The notes beneath the pieces were generated by a model. That model was not told where the DNA came from. It did no database searches and saw only the letters and a program-made list of their open reading frames with translations. From an uncultured Verrucomicrobiae bacterium (lineage in GTDB: Bacteria > Verrucomicrobiota > Verrucomicrobiia > Limisphaerales > UBA1100): a stretch of DNA of 64,000 nt. Within the stretch, counting starts at the first letter, position 1. Each line of letters starts with the position of its first letter. The DNA is taken from the NCBI GenBank assembly GCA_937775205.1, contig CALKBX010000009.1, positions 1 to 64,000 on the forward strand. The letters are read 5' to 3'. The position numbers and the translations under genes are program-made. Shown one piece after another: positions 1 through 10,632 of the stretch.

Positions 1-750
1 TCACCATTATGTTTTTTGTTGGTGTATGCATAGTAATGATGGGGGTAGGGCTGCCAATGCCCACTGGGAAGTTCGCTCCAAGAGCCTCCCCACTGCCCAG
101 CATTGTTTTTCGTTTCGCCGAGGATGGTCTCGGGAGCGGTCGAGTCTCCTCCCAAGTGGATCCCGTAACTGCCAGCGTTCATATGGACCTTGTACGAGCC
201 GCCGACTCCACCGGTCGCCGCCCACTTGCCGCCATCAAGTTGACCCCCGCGTTGAGTCCCTCTGATTGTCAGCTTTTGACTGAGGATCACAAGGCGAGAG
301 AAGCGATTTGGAGTTATCCAAGGAGCGACGGATGCCCGGCACAGTGTAGATGTGTTCAATTTTGCCGATGTGCCATCCGCGGTGATAACGGAAGCCAGCC
401 GGCATCCGGTTGGCTGTGTTTCCCCGCTGGGATCCTGCGCGCCAGTCCGAGTAACCATCGTATGGCCAGGCGAAGAAGTGACTCGTTACCTGAGTTTTAT
501 CACGGTAATCTGAGGCGTATGCGTCAATTACCTCTCGATCCTGAAGGTTCCAGAGGAATTTTCCAGCATCACTTGCGAATCCAACATGTGCCTTAACCTG
601 TTGGCTAAGTTTGTTTGCACACTTTAAGCGGTTCGCTTTTTTCTTGGCCTTCGCCAAGGTGGGGAGAAGCATACTGGCCAAGATGCCTATAATGGCAATG
701 ACCACCAGCAATTCGATAAGGGTAAAGCCCTTTCTGATTTGTTTTTTCAT
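1..750 (-). pseudogene. Type II secretion/prepilin-type N-terminal cleavage/methylation protein (DUF1559-like), frameshifted and cut by the window edge
   Basis: [39 protein letters not shown] starts at 750. The frame stops at 235, but the +1 frame continues [80 protein letters not shown] to the window start. Confidence 0.85.
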
Positions 751-1266
751 GGTTTTCTGTTGGTTGGTTGTTTTCGGGTTATGCGTCCATCTCGGAGCGC
801 AGCCTATATACGGCGACATCCATCGCCTTTCTTTCATTCGTAAAGCTGTTCGCAGTTTCCATGCCAATTATTTAGGGCGAAAAAACCCCGTGAATTTGGG
901 TTGTTGAGAAAAACGAGCGTGGGTTTTCCGCATTGGGCGTGAAGCTCACGCAATCGGTTGTTACCGGCACCCAAAAACGGATGTTTTTTGGGGGTTTATC
1001 GCATTTTTAGCGGATTTTTGGCTTTCGGTTGGCGTCCAACGTAAGGCGGGGATGGGTGAAGCTGATTTTCATCCACGGATCTACGCGTCATTTTGCCTCT
1101 TTTGTCTCGAAGGCCGTGCGGTTTTCAGGCAGTGTCTCGCTTTAGTGGGGAGGAAATGGCGGGAATGTGGCCGCGATTTATTGAATCCTTTTGGCCGCCT
1201 TTTGCGTCTTTAAGGATGTCGCCAATGAGGATTGCCCATTTGTGTCAAAGAAGTGTCTGGTACAAC

Positions 1267-3425
1267 ATGTTTCGATTTGGATTTAGAATAAAACTGCTGC
1301 TGTCCATGCTGGCAGTGGTGACGCTGTGCACCGCGGTGATGCTGCGCGTGTCGCTGCGGCGCGTGGAAGCGGCGCATGATCAGCTCTTCCGCGATCGCGT
1401 GAATGAGCAGCTCACTTATCTGCCGCGCGAACAGGAGGCGCGGCTGAGTGTGGTGCGCCAAAAAGCTGCAGATTTTGCCGCCCGCCCACAGTTGCAATCC
1501 GCGCTGGAAGGCCGCGAAACCACGCGGCTCTATCAGCTCGCCCGGCATCAACTCCAACGGATGTTGGCCGAGGAATTCCGTAAACTAGCCGAGGAAATGG
1601 AGGCAAAAGAAAGCGTCGCCGCACGCCTCGCCATGAGCCGCCGCATGCGCGGTGCCATTGATCAATTTGCCAGCCAGCTTGATGATCCCAAACGCGGCAT
1701 GCGAAAATCCTTCGCGCCCTCGCCCCTGCGCACCGCGTTGGAAAAACAGCCGAGTGCCATGGCGCAAATTTATGATCGTGCCGTGGCTGAAACCCGCCGC
1801 GGCATTGCTGACCAATTGCGCAATTTTTCCGCCGGCATCCAACGCGCCGGCAACCTGCCGCGATCAGCCAGCCCGCTCGCAGCGGCTTCCTCGGCCGATG
1901 TGCCACCCGCCGCCCGCCACGCAATGGGCATTGACGGACGCGAACAGGCCCAAACGATCACTGCATCCTTCCTCGTTTTCCTCGGCGAACAAGGCGAACT
2001 GCTCCAGCCCGAGGCACGGTTTGGCGGGTTTTTTGACAACGCAAACCGCCGCCAGTTCCGCCAGCGTATCGAGGAATTTGAATGCCGCAACTGGTGATGC
2101 TGGAAAAACAGGGCGTGGGCTATCTCGCCCTGGAAGAAGATGGCGAAGGCGGTCTCATCGAGCTGGTTTGCACCCCCGTGGAACAAGCGGGCGGCGGCCG
2201 CAAAATCGGTACGCTCGTACTCGGCTTCCCCCTGAGCACTCGCGGCGAACAAACTCTCAGCGATATCAGCGATCTAATGACCGGCATGTGGGTGGACGGC
2301 CACTTGCACTCCCGCGCCATCACCGCCGATGCCGCCGCGCCCCTTACTACTTGGCTGCGCCGTAATGTGCGCGGCAAGCAACCCGAGGATCGCATCGACC
2401 TCGTCAACCTCAACGGCGTGCCCTATCGCGTTTTTTATTCGCAAATGAAAAATGACGCCGGGCTGCCCACCGCCTACAAAGTGGGCCTCTACTCGTGGGC
2501 CGCCCCGCTGGCGATGCGCGCGGAGTTGCGCGACCAAATCCTCCTCCTCGGCGGCCTGATGGGCCTGGCCACTATGGCGCTGAGCTGGATCATTTCGCTG
2601 GGCCTCTTCAAGCCCCTGCGCCGCCTCTATAAAGCCACCATGCGCCTGCGCGAAGGCGATTACGATGTGCGCATCCCTGTGCGAAGTAACGATGAATTTG
2701 GCAAATTAGCCCATGCATTCAACGAAACTGCGCAAGAGTTATCGTTAAAGAACAAGTATCGGGATTTGTTGAAAAAGGTGGCCGACAAGGAAGTGGTCGA
2801 TCGTTTGCTCGAGGGCAATGTGGCTCTGGGCGGCGAGACGCACGGGATGACGGTGCTCTTTTGCGACATCCGAAAATTCACCGAGCTCACCCAGCATATA
2901 TCGCCCGAGGAAACGGTCGCTCTGCTCAATGAACACATGACGGCGATGACGTGGGTGATCCACGAACACGGCGGCATGGTCGATAAATTTGTGGGTGATA
3001 TGATTATGGCCGTGTTCGGTGCCACCGACAAGGATCCCACCGCGCCCGAACGCGCCGTGGCCTGCGCGCGGCATATGTTGCAGGAACGCAAAGTGCTCAA
3101 CATGCTGCGCGGGCAGGACATCAACGTCGGCATCGGCATCGCCACCGGCGAAATGCTAGCGGGCTTTATGGGCTCGGAGGATCGGCTGAACTTCACCGTC
3201 ATCGGCCAAGGCGCCAACCTCGCCAGCCGCCTTTGTACTGTGGCCAGCCCGATGGATATTCTGGTCGACGAAGCCACCTGCGAAGCCGCCCGCGAAGGCC
3301 GCACCGCCGAGACCTTGCCGCCCATGGAAATCAAAGGCTTCAGCGACCTTCAAGCCGTGTACCGGATAAGCCCTGAACCGGCTCCCAAAAACGAGCCCGT
3401 GGATGCGCCGGTTCCCACGCCCTAA
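1267..3425 (+). CDS. Membrane sensor (dCache-like)-HAMP-class III adenylate/guanylate cyclase, split into two overlapping ORFs (1267-2097 and 2082-3425)
   Basis: First ORF has an N-terminal TM (IKLLLSMLAVVTLCTAVML) and extracytoplasmic helical region. Second ORF has the rest of the sensor, a TM, HAMP (LFKPLRRLYKATMRLREGDYDVRIPVRSNDEFGKL) and cyclase (MTVLFCDIRKFTELTQ...VDKFVGDMIMAVFGA). Confidence 0.85.
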
Positions 3426-3552
3426 CCCACCTCGGGAGGGCCAATTCAGCCCTAATTCATAAGGCGAAATTCTTATGACATTTTTTTCATTTCCACCTGA
3501 ATGATCGCCCAGCCCGAGGCGTCGAATTTCCAGCCAAGACAGGCTGTGAACT

Positions 3553-4902
3553 ATGATTACGATCACGGGTCAAAAATATCGGTTTTGCGACGGGGTAACA
3601 CGGCGTAGTTTTTTGCAAATTGGGGGCCTCGCGCTGGGCGGACTTTCGTTGCCGCAAATTCTTCAAGCCGAGCAGCAGCAGGGCATCAAGCGCGGGCACA
3701 AGGCCATCATCAATATTTTCCTGCCCGGCGGACCGCCGCATCAGGATATGTGGGACCTGAAGCCGAACGCGCCGAAGGAAATTCGCGGCGAGCTCAAGGA
3801 GATTTCTACCAATGTGCCGGGTATTCGTATCGGCGAATTGTTCCCACGCATGGCCAAGATGATGGACAAGTTTACCGTCATCCGCTCGATGGTCGGTGCG
3901 GGAGGCGGGCACGATGCGTGGCAATGCCAAACCGGCCGCAGCTCCAAGGGCAATCAACCCGCCGGCGGTTGGCCGAGTATGGGCGCGGTGCTTTCGAAAT
4001 TGCACGGGACAGTGAAGCCGGGCGTGCCGCCTTTTGTCGGCCTTGCGCCGAACTGTGGCCACAAGGAGTGGGGAGATCCGGGCACAGCGGGCTTCCTCGG
4101 GCCAGCACATAGTCCGTTTCTTTCCAACAAGGACGGAAATGCGAAGGAGGACATGAAGCTTAACGGGCTGACAATCGACCGCCTCGGCTCGCGCAAGAGT
4201 TTGTTCGACAGTTTCGACACGCTTCGCCGCGACGTGGACAACACCCGCGCTATCGAGGGCCTCGATGCGTTCAACCAACAGGCACTCGCGATGCTCACGA
4301 GCAGTCGCTTGGCCGAGGCGCTGAACCTCGACAAGGAAGACCCCAAGCTGCGCGAGCGGTACGGGCGCGGCACGGCCAAGAAGCAGTCGGACGGCTCGCA
4401 CAAGTTGCTCGATGATTTTCTGATGGCCCGTCGCCTCGTGGAGGCCGGCGCGCGCTGCGTCACGCTGGCGTTCAGCCGCTGGGATTGGCACAGCGGAAAT
4501 TTCAATCGCGCGCGGCAGGACATGCCGATGCTCGACCAAGCCCTCACCGCGCTCGTCGAGGATTTGCATCAACGCGGCATGAACAAAGATGTCAGCGTGG
4601 TCGTGTGGGGCGAGTTCGGCCGCACGCCCAAGGTCAACGCCAAAGCCGGGCGCGACCACTGGCCGAAACTTTCCACCGCCGTGCTCGCGTGCGGGCAGAT
4701 GAACCACGGCCAAGTCATCGGCGCCAGCGACAAGCACGCCGGCGAGGCTGTCGATCGGCCGGTGCGTTTCGGCGATGTGTTCGCCACGCTGTACACATCC
4801 ATGGGCATCAACGTCGAGACCGCCACCGTGCCCGACCTCTCCGGGCGCCCGCGCTACCTCGTCGACCACGGCCGCCGGCCGCTCAAGGAATTGATTAGTT
4901 AA
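3553..4902 (+). CDS. DUF1501 domain-containing protein
   Basis: [24 protein letters not shown] Tat-like signal; [37 protein letters not shown]; typical DUF1501 C-terminus. Confidence 0.93.
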   Translation: MITITGQKYRFCDGVTRRSFLQIGGLALGGLSLPQILQAEQQQGIKRGHKAIINIFLPGGPPHQDMWDLKPNAPKEIRGELKEISTNVPGIRIGELFPRMAKMMDKFTVIRSMVGAGGGHDAWQCQTGRSSKGNQPAGGWPSMGAVLSKLHGTVKPGVPPFVGLAPNCGHKEWGDPGTAGFLGPAHSPFLSNKDGNAKEDMKLNGLTIDRLGSRKSLFDSFDTLRRDVDNTRAIEGLDAFNQQALAMLTSSRLAEALNLDKEDPKLRERYGRGTAKKQSDGSHKLLDDFLMARRLVEAGARCVTLAFSRWDWHSGNFNRARQDMPMLDQALTALVEDLHQRGMNKDVSVVVWGEFGRTPKVNAKAGRDHWPKLSTAVLACGQMNHGQVIGASDKHAGEAVDRPVRFGDVFATLYTSMGINVETATVPDLSGRPRYLVDHGRRPLKELIS

Positions 4903-4932
4903 AAAATATAAACCCAACTCAGGGATAAAATT

Positions 4933-6207
4933 ATGATAACGTTTAACGGCACCTCAACCGGAAGCACTTGCGACGGACTGTCACGGCGCAACTTTTTACA
5001 AGTTGGGTCGCTGGGCATTGCCGGTCTCACGCTTCCGAACCTCCTGCGCGCAAAGGAAACGGGCGCGGCGTTGAACAATAAATCCGTCATCTGGGTGTGG
5101 CTCGGTGGCGGGCCCACACACGTGGAAACCTTCGACCCCAAGATGGACGCGCCGCGCGAATACCGCAGCACCACCGGCGAATGCAAAACCACCATCCCCG
5201 GCGTGAGCATCGGCGGCACCTATCCCAAGCTCGCTAAGTGCATGGACAGCATGGCGCTCGTGCGCTCGTTCGCCCACGGCAATAGCAGCCACGGCACCGG
5301 CACCGCGTGGGTGATGACCGGCTACAACGACCGCACCAAGATGCGCCCCTCGATGGGCTCCATCATCGCCAAGGCCAAAGGCACCGCGCATCCGGACACC
5401 GGGCTGCCGTCCTACGTGCGCATCGGCAGCATCGGCAGCGACGGCCCGGGCTGGCTGGGCACGCGTTTTCAGGCGCTCAGCCCCAGCGGACAGGCGCGCA
5501 AGAACATGGAGCTCGCCGTGGATGCCAGCCGTTTCGGCGACCGGCGTGGCTTATTGAATAGCATCGACGTCATCAACCGCAAGGTCGACCGTTCCGGTCA
5601 AATGGCCGGTCTCGACGGCTTTGAGCAACAGGCCTTCGACCTCGTGCTCGGCAGCGCCAAGGACGCGTTTGACATTAAAAAGGAAGACCCGAAAGTGCGC
5701 GCGCGTTACGGCAAGGGATTGGGCGAACAACTCCTGCTTGCCCGCCGCCTCACCGCCGCCGGCAGTCGGTTCGTCAACATCCAATACGGCGGCTGGGACA
5801 TGCACGGCAAAATTCAGAACGCCATGAAAAGCCGCTCGCCACAAATGGACCAAGGCCTCTCCGCGCTCATCGAAGATCTCAAGGCCAGCGGCCAGCTCGA
5901 CGACACGTTGCTGGTCGTCACCGGCGAATTCGGCCGCACCCCGCGCGTGAACTCCAAAGGCGGCCGCGACCATTGGGGCCGCCTCTGCACATTGATGCTC
6001 GCCGGCGGCGGACTGGACATGGGCCAGGTCATCGGCAAATCCTCCCCCAAACTCGAGGACCCCGCCGAGCGCCACATCACCCCGCAGGATATGCTGGCCA
6101 CCGTGCTGCAAATGTTCGGCCTCGACCCCAAGCTCCAGTTCATGAACAACCAAGGCCGCCCCACCTACGTCGTCGAAAACGGCCGGCCGATTACCGAGCT
6201 GTTTTAA
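4933..6207 (+). CDS. DUF1501 domain-containing protein
   Basis: SRRNFLQVGSLGIAGLTLPNLLRA; WLGGGPTHVETFDPK; GEFGRTPRVNSKGGRDHWG; ends NGRPITELF. Confidence 0.93.
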   Translation: MITFNGTSTGSTCDGLSRRNFLQVGSLGIAGLTLPNLLRAKETGAALNNKSVIWVWLGGGPTHVETFDPKMDAPREYRSTTGECKTTIPGVSIGGTYPKLAKCMDSMALVRSFAHGNSSHGTGTAWVMTGYNDRTKMRPSMGSIIAKAKGTAHPDTGLPSYVRIGSIGSDGPGWLGTRFQALSPSGQARKNMELAVDASRFGDRRGLLNSIDVINRKVDRSGQMAGLDGFEQQAFDLVLGSAKDAFDIKKEDPKVRARYGKGLGEQLLLARRLTAAGSRFVNIQYGGWDMHGKIQNAMKSRSPQMDQGLSALIEDLKASGQLDDTLLVVTGEFGRTPRVNSKGGRDHWGRLCTLMLAGGGLDMGQVIGKSSPKLEDPAERHITPQDMLATVLQMFGLDPKLQFMNNQGRPTYVVENGRPITELF

Positions 6208-6301
6208 TTTAGGAAACGGATAATTGCTGAAAACAGGCGAACAAATCAAAAATCCGGCCGGTGGAACCTTTCGTCGGCCGGTGCACTATACATAATATAG
6301 G

Positions 6302-7660
6302 ATGATCAGAATCGAAGGACAGGCGCAACGGGGCTTTTGTGACGGGCTCGCTCGGCGGGATTTCCTGCGGATTGGCGCGTTTGGCGGGCTGGCTTTGCCG
6401 GAGCTTTTGCGGGCGGAGGCCGCGGCGGGCGTGGGCAAGAGCCACAAGGCGCTGATTATGGTTTACATGGCCGGCGCGCCGCCGCATCAGGATCTCATCG
6501 ACCCCAAGCCCAACGCGCCCAGGGAATATCGCGGCGACCTCGCGCCCATTCGCACCAACGTGCCGGGCATTCACGTGAGCGAATTGCTGCCGCGGATGGC
6601 GCGCATCATGGATAAGTGGACGGCGATCAGATCGATTATCGGCGCGCCCAATGGCAGTCACGATTCGTTCATGTGCTACTCCGGCCGCAAGGGTTCCACC
6701 TTTAACAACAAAGGACAGGCGGCCGGCGGCTGGCCGAGCATCGGCGCGACGCTCTCCAAGTTGCGCGGCGCCAACGTGCCGGGCATCCCGCCTTTCATCG
6801 GCCTTGCACCCAAGGCGGGCCATCCGCCGTACGGCGCGAGCGGCAAGCCGGGATTCCTCGGCGTGGGCCACGGGCCGTTTAAGCCAACGAATCACAGCCG
6901 CGGCGACATGACTTTGAATGACGTCAGCGTCGGCCGCTTCGGCGCTCGGCGCAGTCTGTTGCAGAGCTTCGACAGCTTCCGGCGCGAAGCCGATAGCTCC
7001 GGCGCGGTGCGCGGCATGGACGCATTCACGCAACAAGCGATGGGCGTGCTCACCAGCAGCAAACTCGCCGACGCAATGAACCTCGAAAAGGAAGACCCAA
7101 AAATTCGCGAGCGTTACGGCAAGGGTGTTGCGAAAAATTTCGGCGACGGTGCGCCGCGCGACAACACGCATTTCCTGATGGCCCGCCGCCTCGTCGAGGC
7201 CGGCGCGCGCTGCGTTACATTAAATTTCGGCCGCTGGGATTTTCACAGTAAAATTTACGACAAGACCAGCGGCGTCAACGGCCACGCCCCCATCTTCGAT
7301 CGCGGCCTCTCCGCCCTCATCGAGGACTTGCACGAGCGCGGCCTCGACAAGGATGTGACGGTCGTGGCGTGGGGCGAGTTCGGTCGCACACCAAAAATCA
7401 ACGCCAAAGGCGGCCGCGACCATTGGCCCAACGTCAGCTGCGCCTTCATGGCCGGCGGCGGCATGCGCCACGGGCAAGTCATCGGCGCGAGCGACAAACA
7501 CGCCGCCGAACCCGCCGACCGCCCCGTCCACATGGGCGAAGTCCACGCGACGGTTTACCAAGCCATGGGCCTCGACCCCAACGCCACAACCCTCCCCGAC
7601 CTCACCGGTCGCCCACAATATTTGGTCGACGGCTGGCAGCCAATGAAGGAGTTGATTTGA
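6302..7660 (+). CDS. DUF1501 domain-containing protein
   Basis: [66 protein letters not shown]. Confidence 0.93.
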   Translation: MIRIEGQAQRGFCDGLARRDFLRIGAFGGLALPELLRAEAAAGVGKSHKALIMVYMAGAPPHQDLIDPKPNAPREYRGDLAPIRTNVPGIHVSELLPRMARIMDKWTAIRSIIGAPNGSHDSFMCYSGRKGSTFNNKGQAAGGWPSIGATLSKLRGANVPGIPPFIGLAPKAGHPPYGASGKPGFLGVGHGPFKPTNHSRGDMTLNDVSVGRFGARRSLLQSFDSFRREADSSGAVRGMDAFTQQAMGVLTSSKLADAMNLEKEDPKIRERYGKGVAKNFGDGAPRDNTHFLMARRLVEAGARCVTLNFGRWDFHSKIYDKTSGVNGHAPIFDRGLSALIEDLHERGLDKDVTVVAWGEFGRTPKINAKGGRDHWPNVSCAFMAGGGMRHGQVIGASDKHAAEPADRPVHMGEVHATVYQAMGLDPNATTLPDLTGRPQYLVDGWQPMKELI

Positions 7661-7828
7661 ATGAGCTGCCGGCAGCACATTGGAGGGACGAGCCTGCGAG
7701 TCCGCTTTTATGAATTTCAAGCCGCGATAACCGTCGAAAATGGGCAGGCAAAATAGGAATTTTGCGCCTCGAAGCGGGGATTGCATCGGGGCCCTGGATT
7801 TGTGTAAACTAGAACAACTCACAAGCTT

Positions 7829-10528
7829 ATGAAGAATATTGGAACTTTGATGGCAGCGGCGGTGATGGTCGGTGCGTTGACCGTGGCGGCGAAACCGAGC
7901 GCGCTGGATTTATCGGCGCAGACGGGCAAGGGCGCGAAGGCGTTTTCGCTGAAGGGCAAGCACAGCCGGCAACAGCTCGTGGCCTCGGCTACGGACGCGG
8001 GGAAGTTGGCCGACGTGAGCGGCGCGGTGAAGTATTCCGCCACGCCAAAAAATATCGTGGCCATCAACGCCAATGGTATGGTCACGCCGCTGGGCGATGG
8101 CGAGGCGACCATCACGGCGACGCTCGCGGGCGGGTTGAAGTCGACGGTGAAGGTAACGGTCACGGAGTTTGGCGTCACGCAGCCAATTAATTTTGCGAAT
8201 GAAATTTCGCCCATCTTTACGAAGGCCGGCTGCAACTCGGGCGGTTGCCACGGCAAGAGCGGCGGGCAGAATGGGTTCCGGCTTTCGTTGCTCGGCTTCG
8301 AGCCGCAGGAGGATTATGAGTATCTCGTGAAGGAATCGCGCGGTCGGCGTTTGAGCCCGGCGGCACCGGAGAACAGTTTGTTGCTGCTCAAGGGCGCGGC
8401 TGTTTTGCCGCACGGCGGCGGCGCGCGGCTGGATCCGAAGAGCTACGATTACGCGCTGTTGGTGCGCTGGATAAAACAGGGCATGCCGCGCGGCAGCAAG
8501 GACGACCCGACGATTGTCGGGCTGGAGGCGTATCCCAAGCAGCGGTTGGTGAGTGCAAACGGGGCGCAACAGTTGACGGTGACGGCGATTTACAGCGATG
8601 GCCACACGGAGGACGCCACGCACATCGCGACTTACGAGGCGAACGACAAGGAGATTGCCGAGGTGGACAAAACCGGCCGCGTGACGTTCTTCGAGCAGCC
8701 GGGCGATGTGTCGGTGATGATTCGTTATCTCGGCCAGGTGAGCGTGTATCAGGCGAGCGTGCCATTGGGCGCGCCGGTGGCGAAGGTGCCGCAGCCCCGC
8801 AACTTCATCGACAATCTCGTGTTCGAAAAACTCAAGCGCGTCGGCATGCCGCCCTCGGCGGTTTGTGATGACACCACTTTCATTCGGCGCGTGAGCATCG
8901 ATATCGCCGGCCGTCTGCCGACCGACGCGGAGGCCGAGGCGTTTCTGGAAAGCACAGATCCCGCCAAGCGCGATAAGCTCATCGACCGGCTGCTCGCGGG
9001 CACCGATTACGCGGATTATTTCGCCAACAAATGGGGCGCACTGCTGCGCAACAAACGATCGAGCGCCGCGGCGTTACGCGGCAACTACGCTTTCCACGGA
9101 TGGATTCGCGACAGCCTCCACAAGAATATGCGCTACGACGAGTTCACGCGCAACGTGCTCGCCGCCTCGGGCGACATGGCGCGGAACCCCGGCGCAATTT
9201 GGTATCGCGAGGTGAAGACGATGCAAACGCAAATGGAGGACGCCGCACAGCTTTTCCTCGGCACCCGAATGCAATGCGCGCAGTGCCACCATCATCCCTT
9301 CGAGAAATGGAGCCAAAAAGATTACTATAGTTTCAGCGCATTCTTCTCAACCGTCGGCCGCAAAGCGGGGAGCAACCCCGGCGAGGAGGTCATTTACCAC
9401 ACCCGCAAGGTCGCGCAGACCGCCAATAAAAAAGACGGCGGCACCGTAAAAGCCACCGGTCTCGGCGATGAACCGCTGGACCTCACGGCTGATGACGACC
9501 CACGCCACGCGTTGGTCGATTGGCTGTCGAAGCCCACCAATCCGTTCTTTGCGCAAACACTGGTGAACCGATACTGGAAACATTTTTTCAGCCGCGGCCT
9601 CGTGGAGCCAGAGGATGACATGCGCGAGACGAACCCCGCCGTGAACCCCGAGTTGCTTGAGGCATTGGCGCAGTATTTTATCAAGAGTGGTTTTGATATG
9701 AAACAGCTCATCCGAACCATTTGCCAGTCGCGGACGTATCAGCTCAGCTCGATTCCCAATGACTTCAACGCGAAGGATAAAACTTACTTCAGTCGATATT
9801 ATCCAAAACGTCTGAACGCCGAGGTGCTCTATGACGCCATCAACCAAATGACCGGCTCGCAGCCGAGCTTCAGCGGGCTGCCCGTGGGCACGCGCGCGGT
9901 GCAGCTGCCGGACAACAGCTTCAACAGCCAGTCGTATTTCCTGACGGTGTTCGGCCGGCCGGATAGCTCCAGCTCCTGCGAGTGCGAGCGGTCGAGCGAC
10001 GCCAGTCTCGCGCAGAGTTTGCATCTGCTCAACTCCAAGGACATCCAAGGCAAACTCGCCAGCGCCAGCGGCCGCGCGGCGAATCTCTCCAAAGCCAAGA
10101 CACCCGCCGGCGAAGCGTTGGCCAAGGCGAAGGCCGAACAAGCTGCCGCCGACAAGGCGTTGGCTGCGGTGACCGCTCAAGTCGAAAAGGCAACGGCCAA
10201 CGCCAAGACCGATGTCCTCAAGAAAAAACTCGCCGCCCTCATCGACACCAAGCAAAAGCCCGCGCAAGCCAAGGCGGCTGCAGCGAAGGGAGTGTTTGAA
10301 AAAGCGCAGGTCGCCGCGTCGGTGGAGGAGGAGAAGCGCGTTCGCGGTCTGTTCCTGTTGGCGTTTGCCCGCGAGCCATCTGGCAGCGAGGTGTTGCTTG
10401 CCCGCGCGCATCTCGAGCGCGCCATCAAGGACAAGGACGGCAAAGAAAAACCCGCCGAGCGCAAGGCTTCCTACGAAGACATCATTTGGGCGCTCTTTAA
10501 CACAAAAGAGTTTCTCTTCAACCACTAA
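7829..10528 (+). CDS. DUF1549/DUF1553 domain protein with N-terminal Ig-like (BIG2) domain
   Basis: Signal peptide; FTKAGCNSGGCHGKSGGQNGFRLSLLGF; CDDTTFIRRVSIDIAGRLPT; MQCAQCHHHPFEKWSQKDYYSFSAFF; HLLNSKDIQGKL...VRGLFLLAFAREPS, interrupted by a K/A-rich insert. Confidence 0.92.
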   Translation: MKNIGTLMAAAVMVGALTVAAKPSALDLSAQTGKGAKAFSLKGKHSRQQLVASATDAGKLADVSGAVKYSATPKNIVAINANGMVTPLGDGEATITATLAGGLKSTVKVTVTEFGVTQPINFANEISPIFTKAGCNSGGCHGKSGGQNGFRLSLLGFEPQEDYEYLVKESRGRRLSPAAPENSLLLLKGAAVLPHGGGARLDPKSYDYALLVRWIKQGMPRGSKDDPTIVGLEAYPKQRLVSANGAQQLTVTAIYSDGHTEDATHIATYEANDKEIAEVDKTGRVTFFEQPGDVSVMIRYLGQVSVYQASVPLGAPVAKVPQPRNFIDNLVFEKLKRVGMPPSAVCDDTTFIRRVSIDIAGRLPTDAEAEAFLESTDPAKRDKLIDRLLAGTDYADYFANKWGALLRNKRSSAAALRGNYAFHGWIRDSLHKNMRYDEFTRNVLAASGDMARNPGAIWYREVKTMQTQMEDAAQLFLGTRMQCAQCHHHPFEKWSQKDYYSFSAFFSTVGRKAGSNPGEEVIYHTRKVAQTANKKDGGTVKATGLGDEPLDLTADDDPRHALVDWLSKPTNPFFAQTLVNRYWKHFFSRGLVEPEDDMRETNPAVNPELLEALAQYFIKSGFDMKQLIRTICQSRTYQLSSIPNDFNAKDKTYFSRYYPKRLNAEVLYDAINQMTGSQPSFSGLPVGTRAVQLPDNSFNSQSYFLTVFGRPDSSSSCECERSSDASLAQSLHLLNSKDIQGKLASASGRAANLSKAKTPAGEALAKAKAEQAAADKALAAVTAQVEKATANAKTDVLKKKLAALIDTKQKPAQAKAAAAKGVFEKAQVAASVEEEKRVRGLFLLAFAREPSGSEVLLARAHLERAIKDKDGKEKPAERKASYEDIIWALFNTKEFLFNH

Positions 10529-10632
10529 CTCGGAGGCTCGATGGGCGAAAGCGAACGGAGCAAACCGCATCGGATGCTGCTCTTTGGCAAACCGATTGAA
10601 GAATTGTTATAACTCCACCTAAATACATACAC

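Noticed and set aside
3487-4917. 476-aa minus-strand ORF
   Set aside because: Antisense shadow of a clear DUF1501 gene; typical of GC3-rich coding DNA.
9347-10570. 407-aa minus-strand ORF
   Set aside because: Antisense to the DUF1553 gene.
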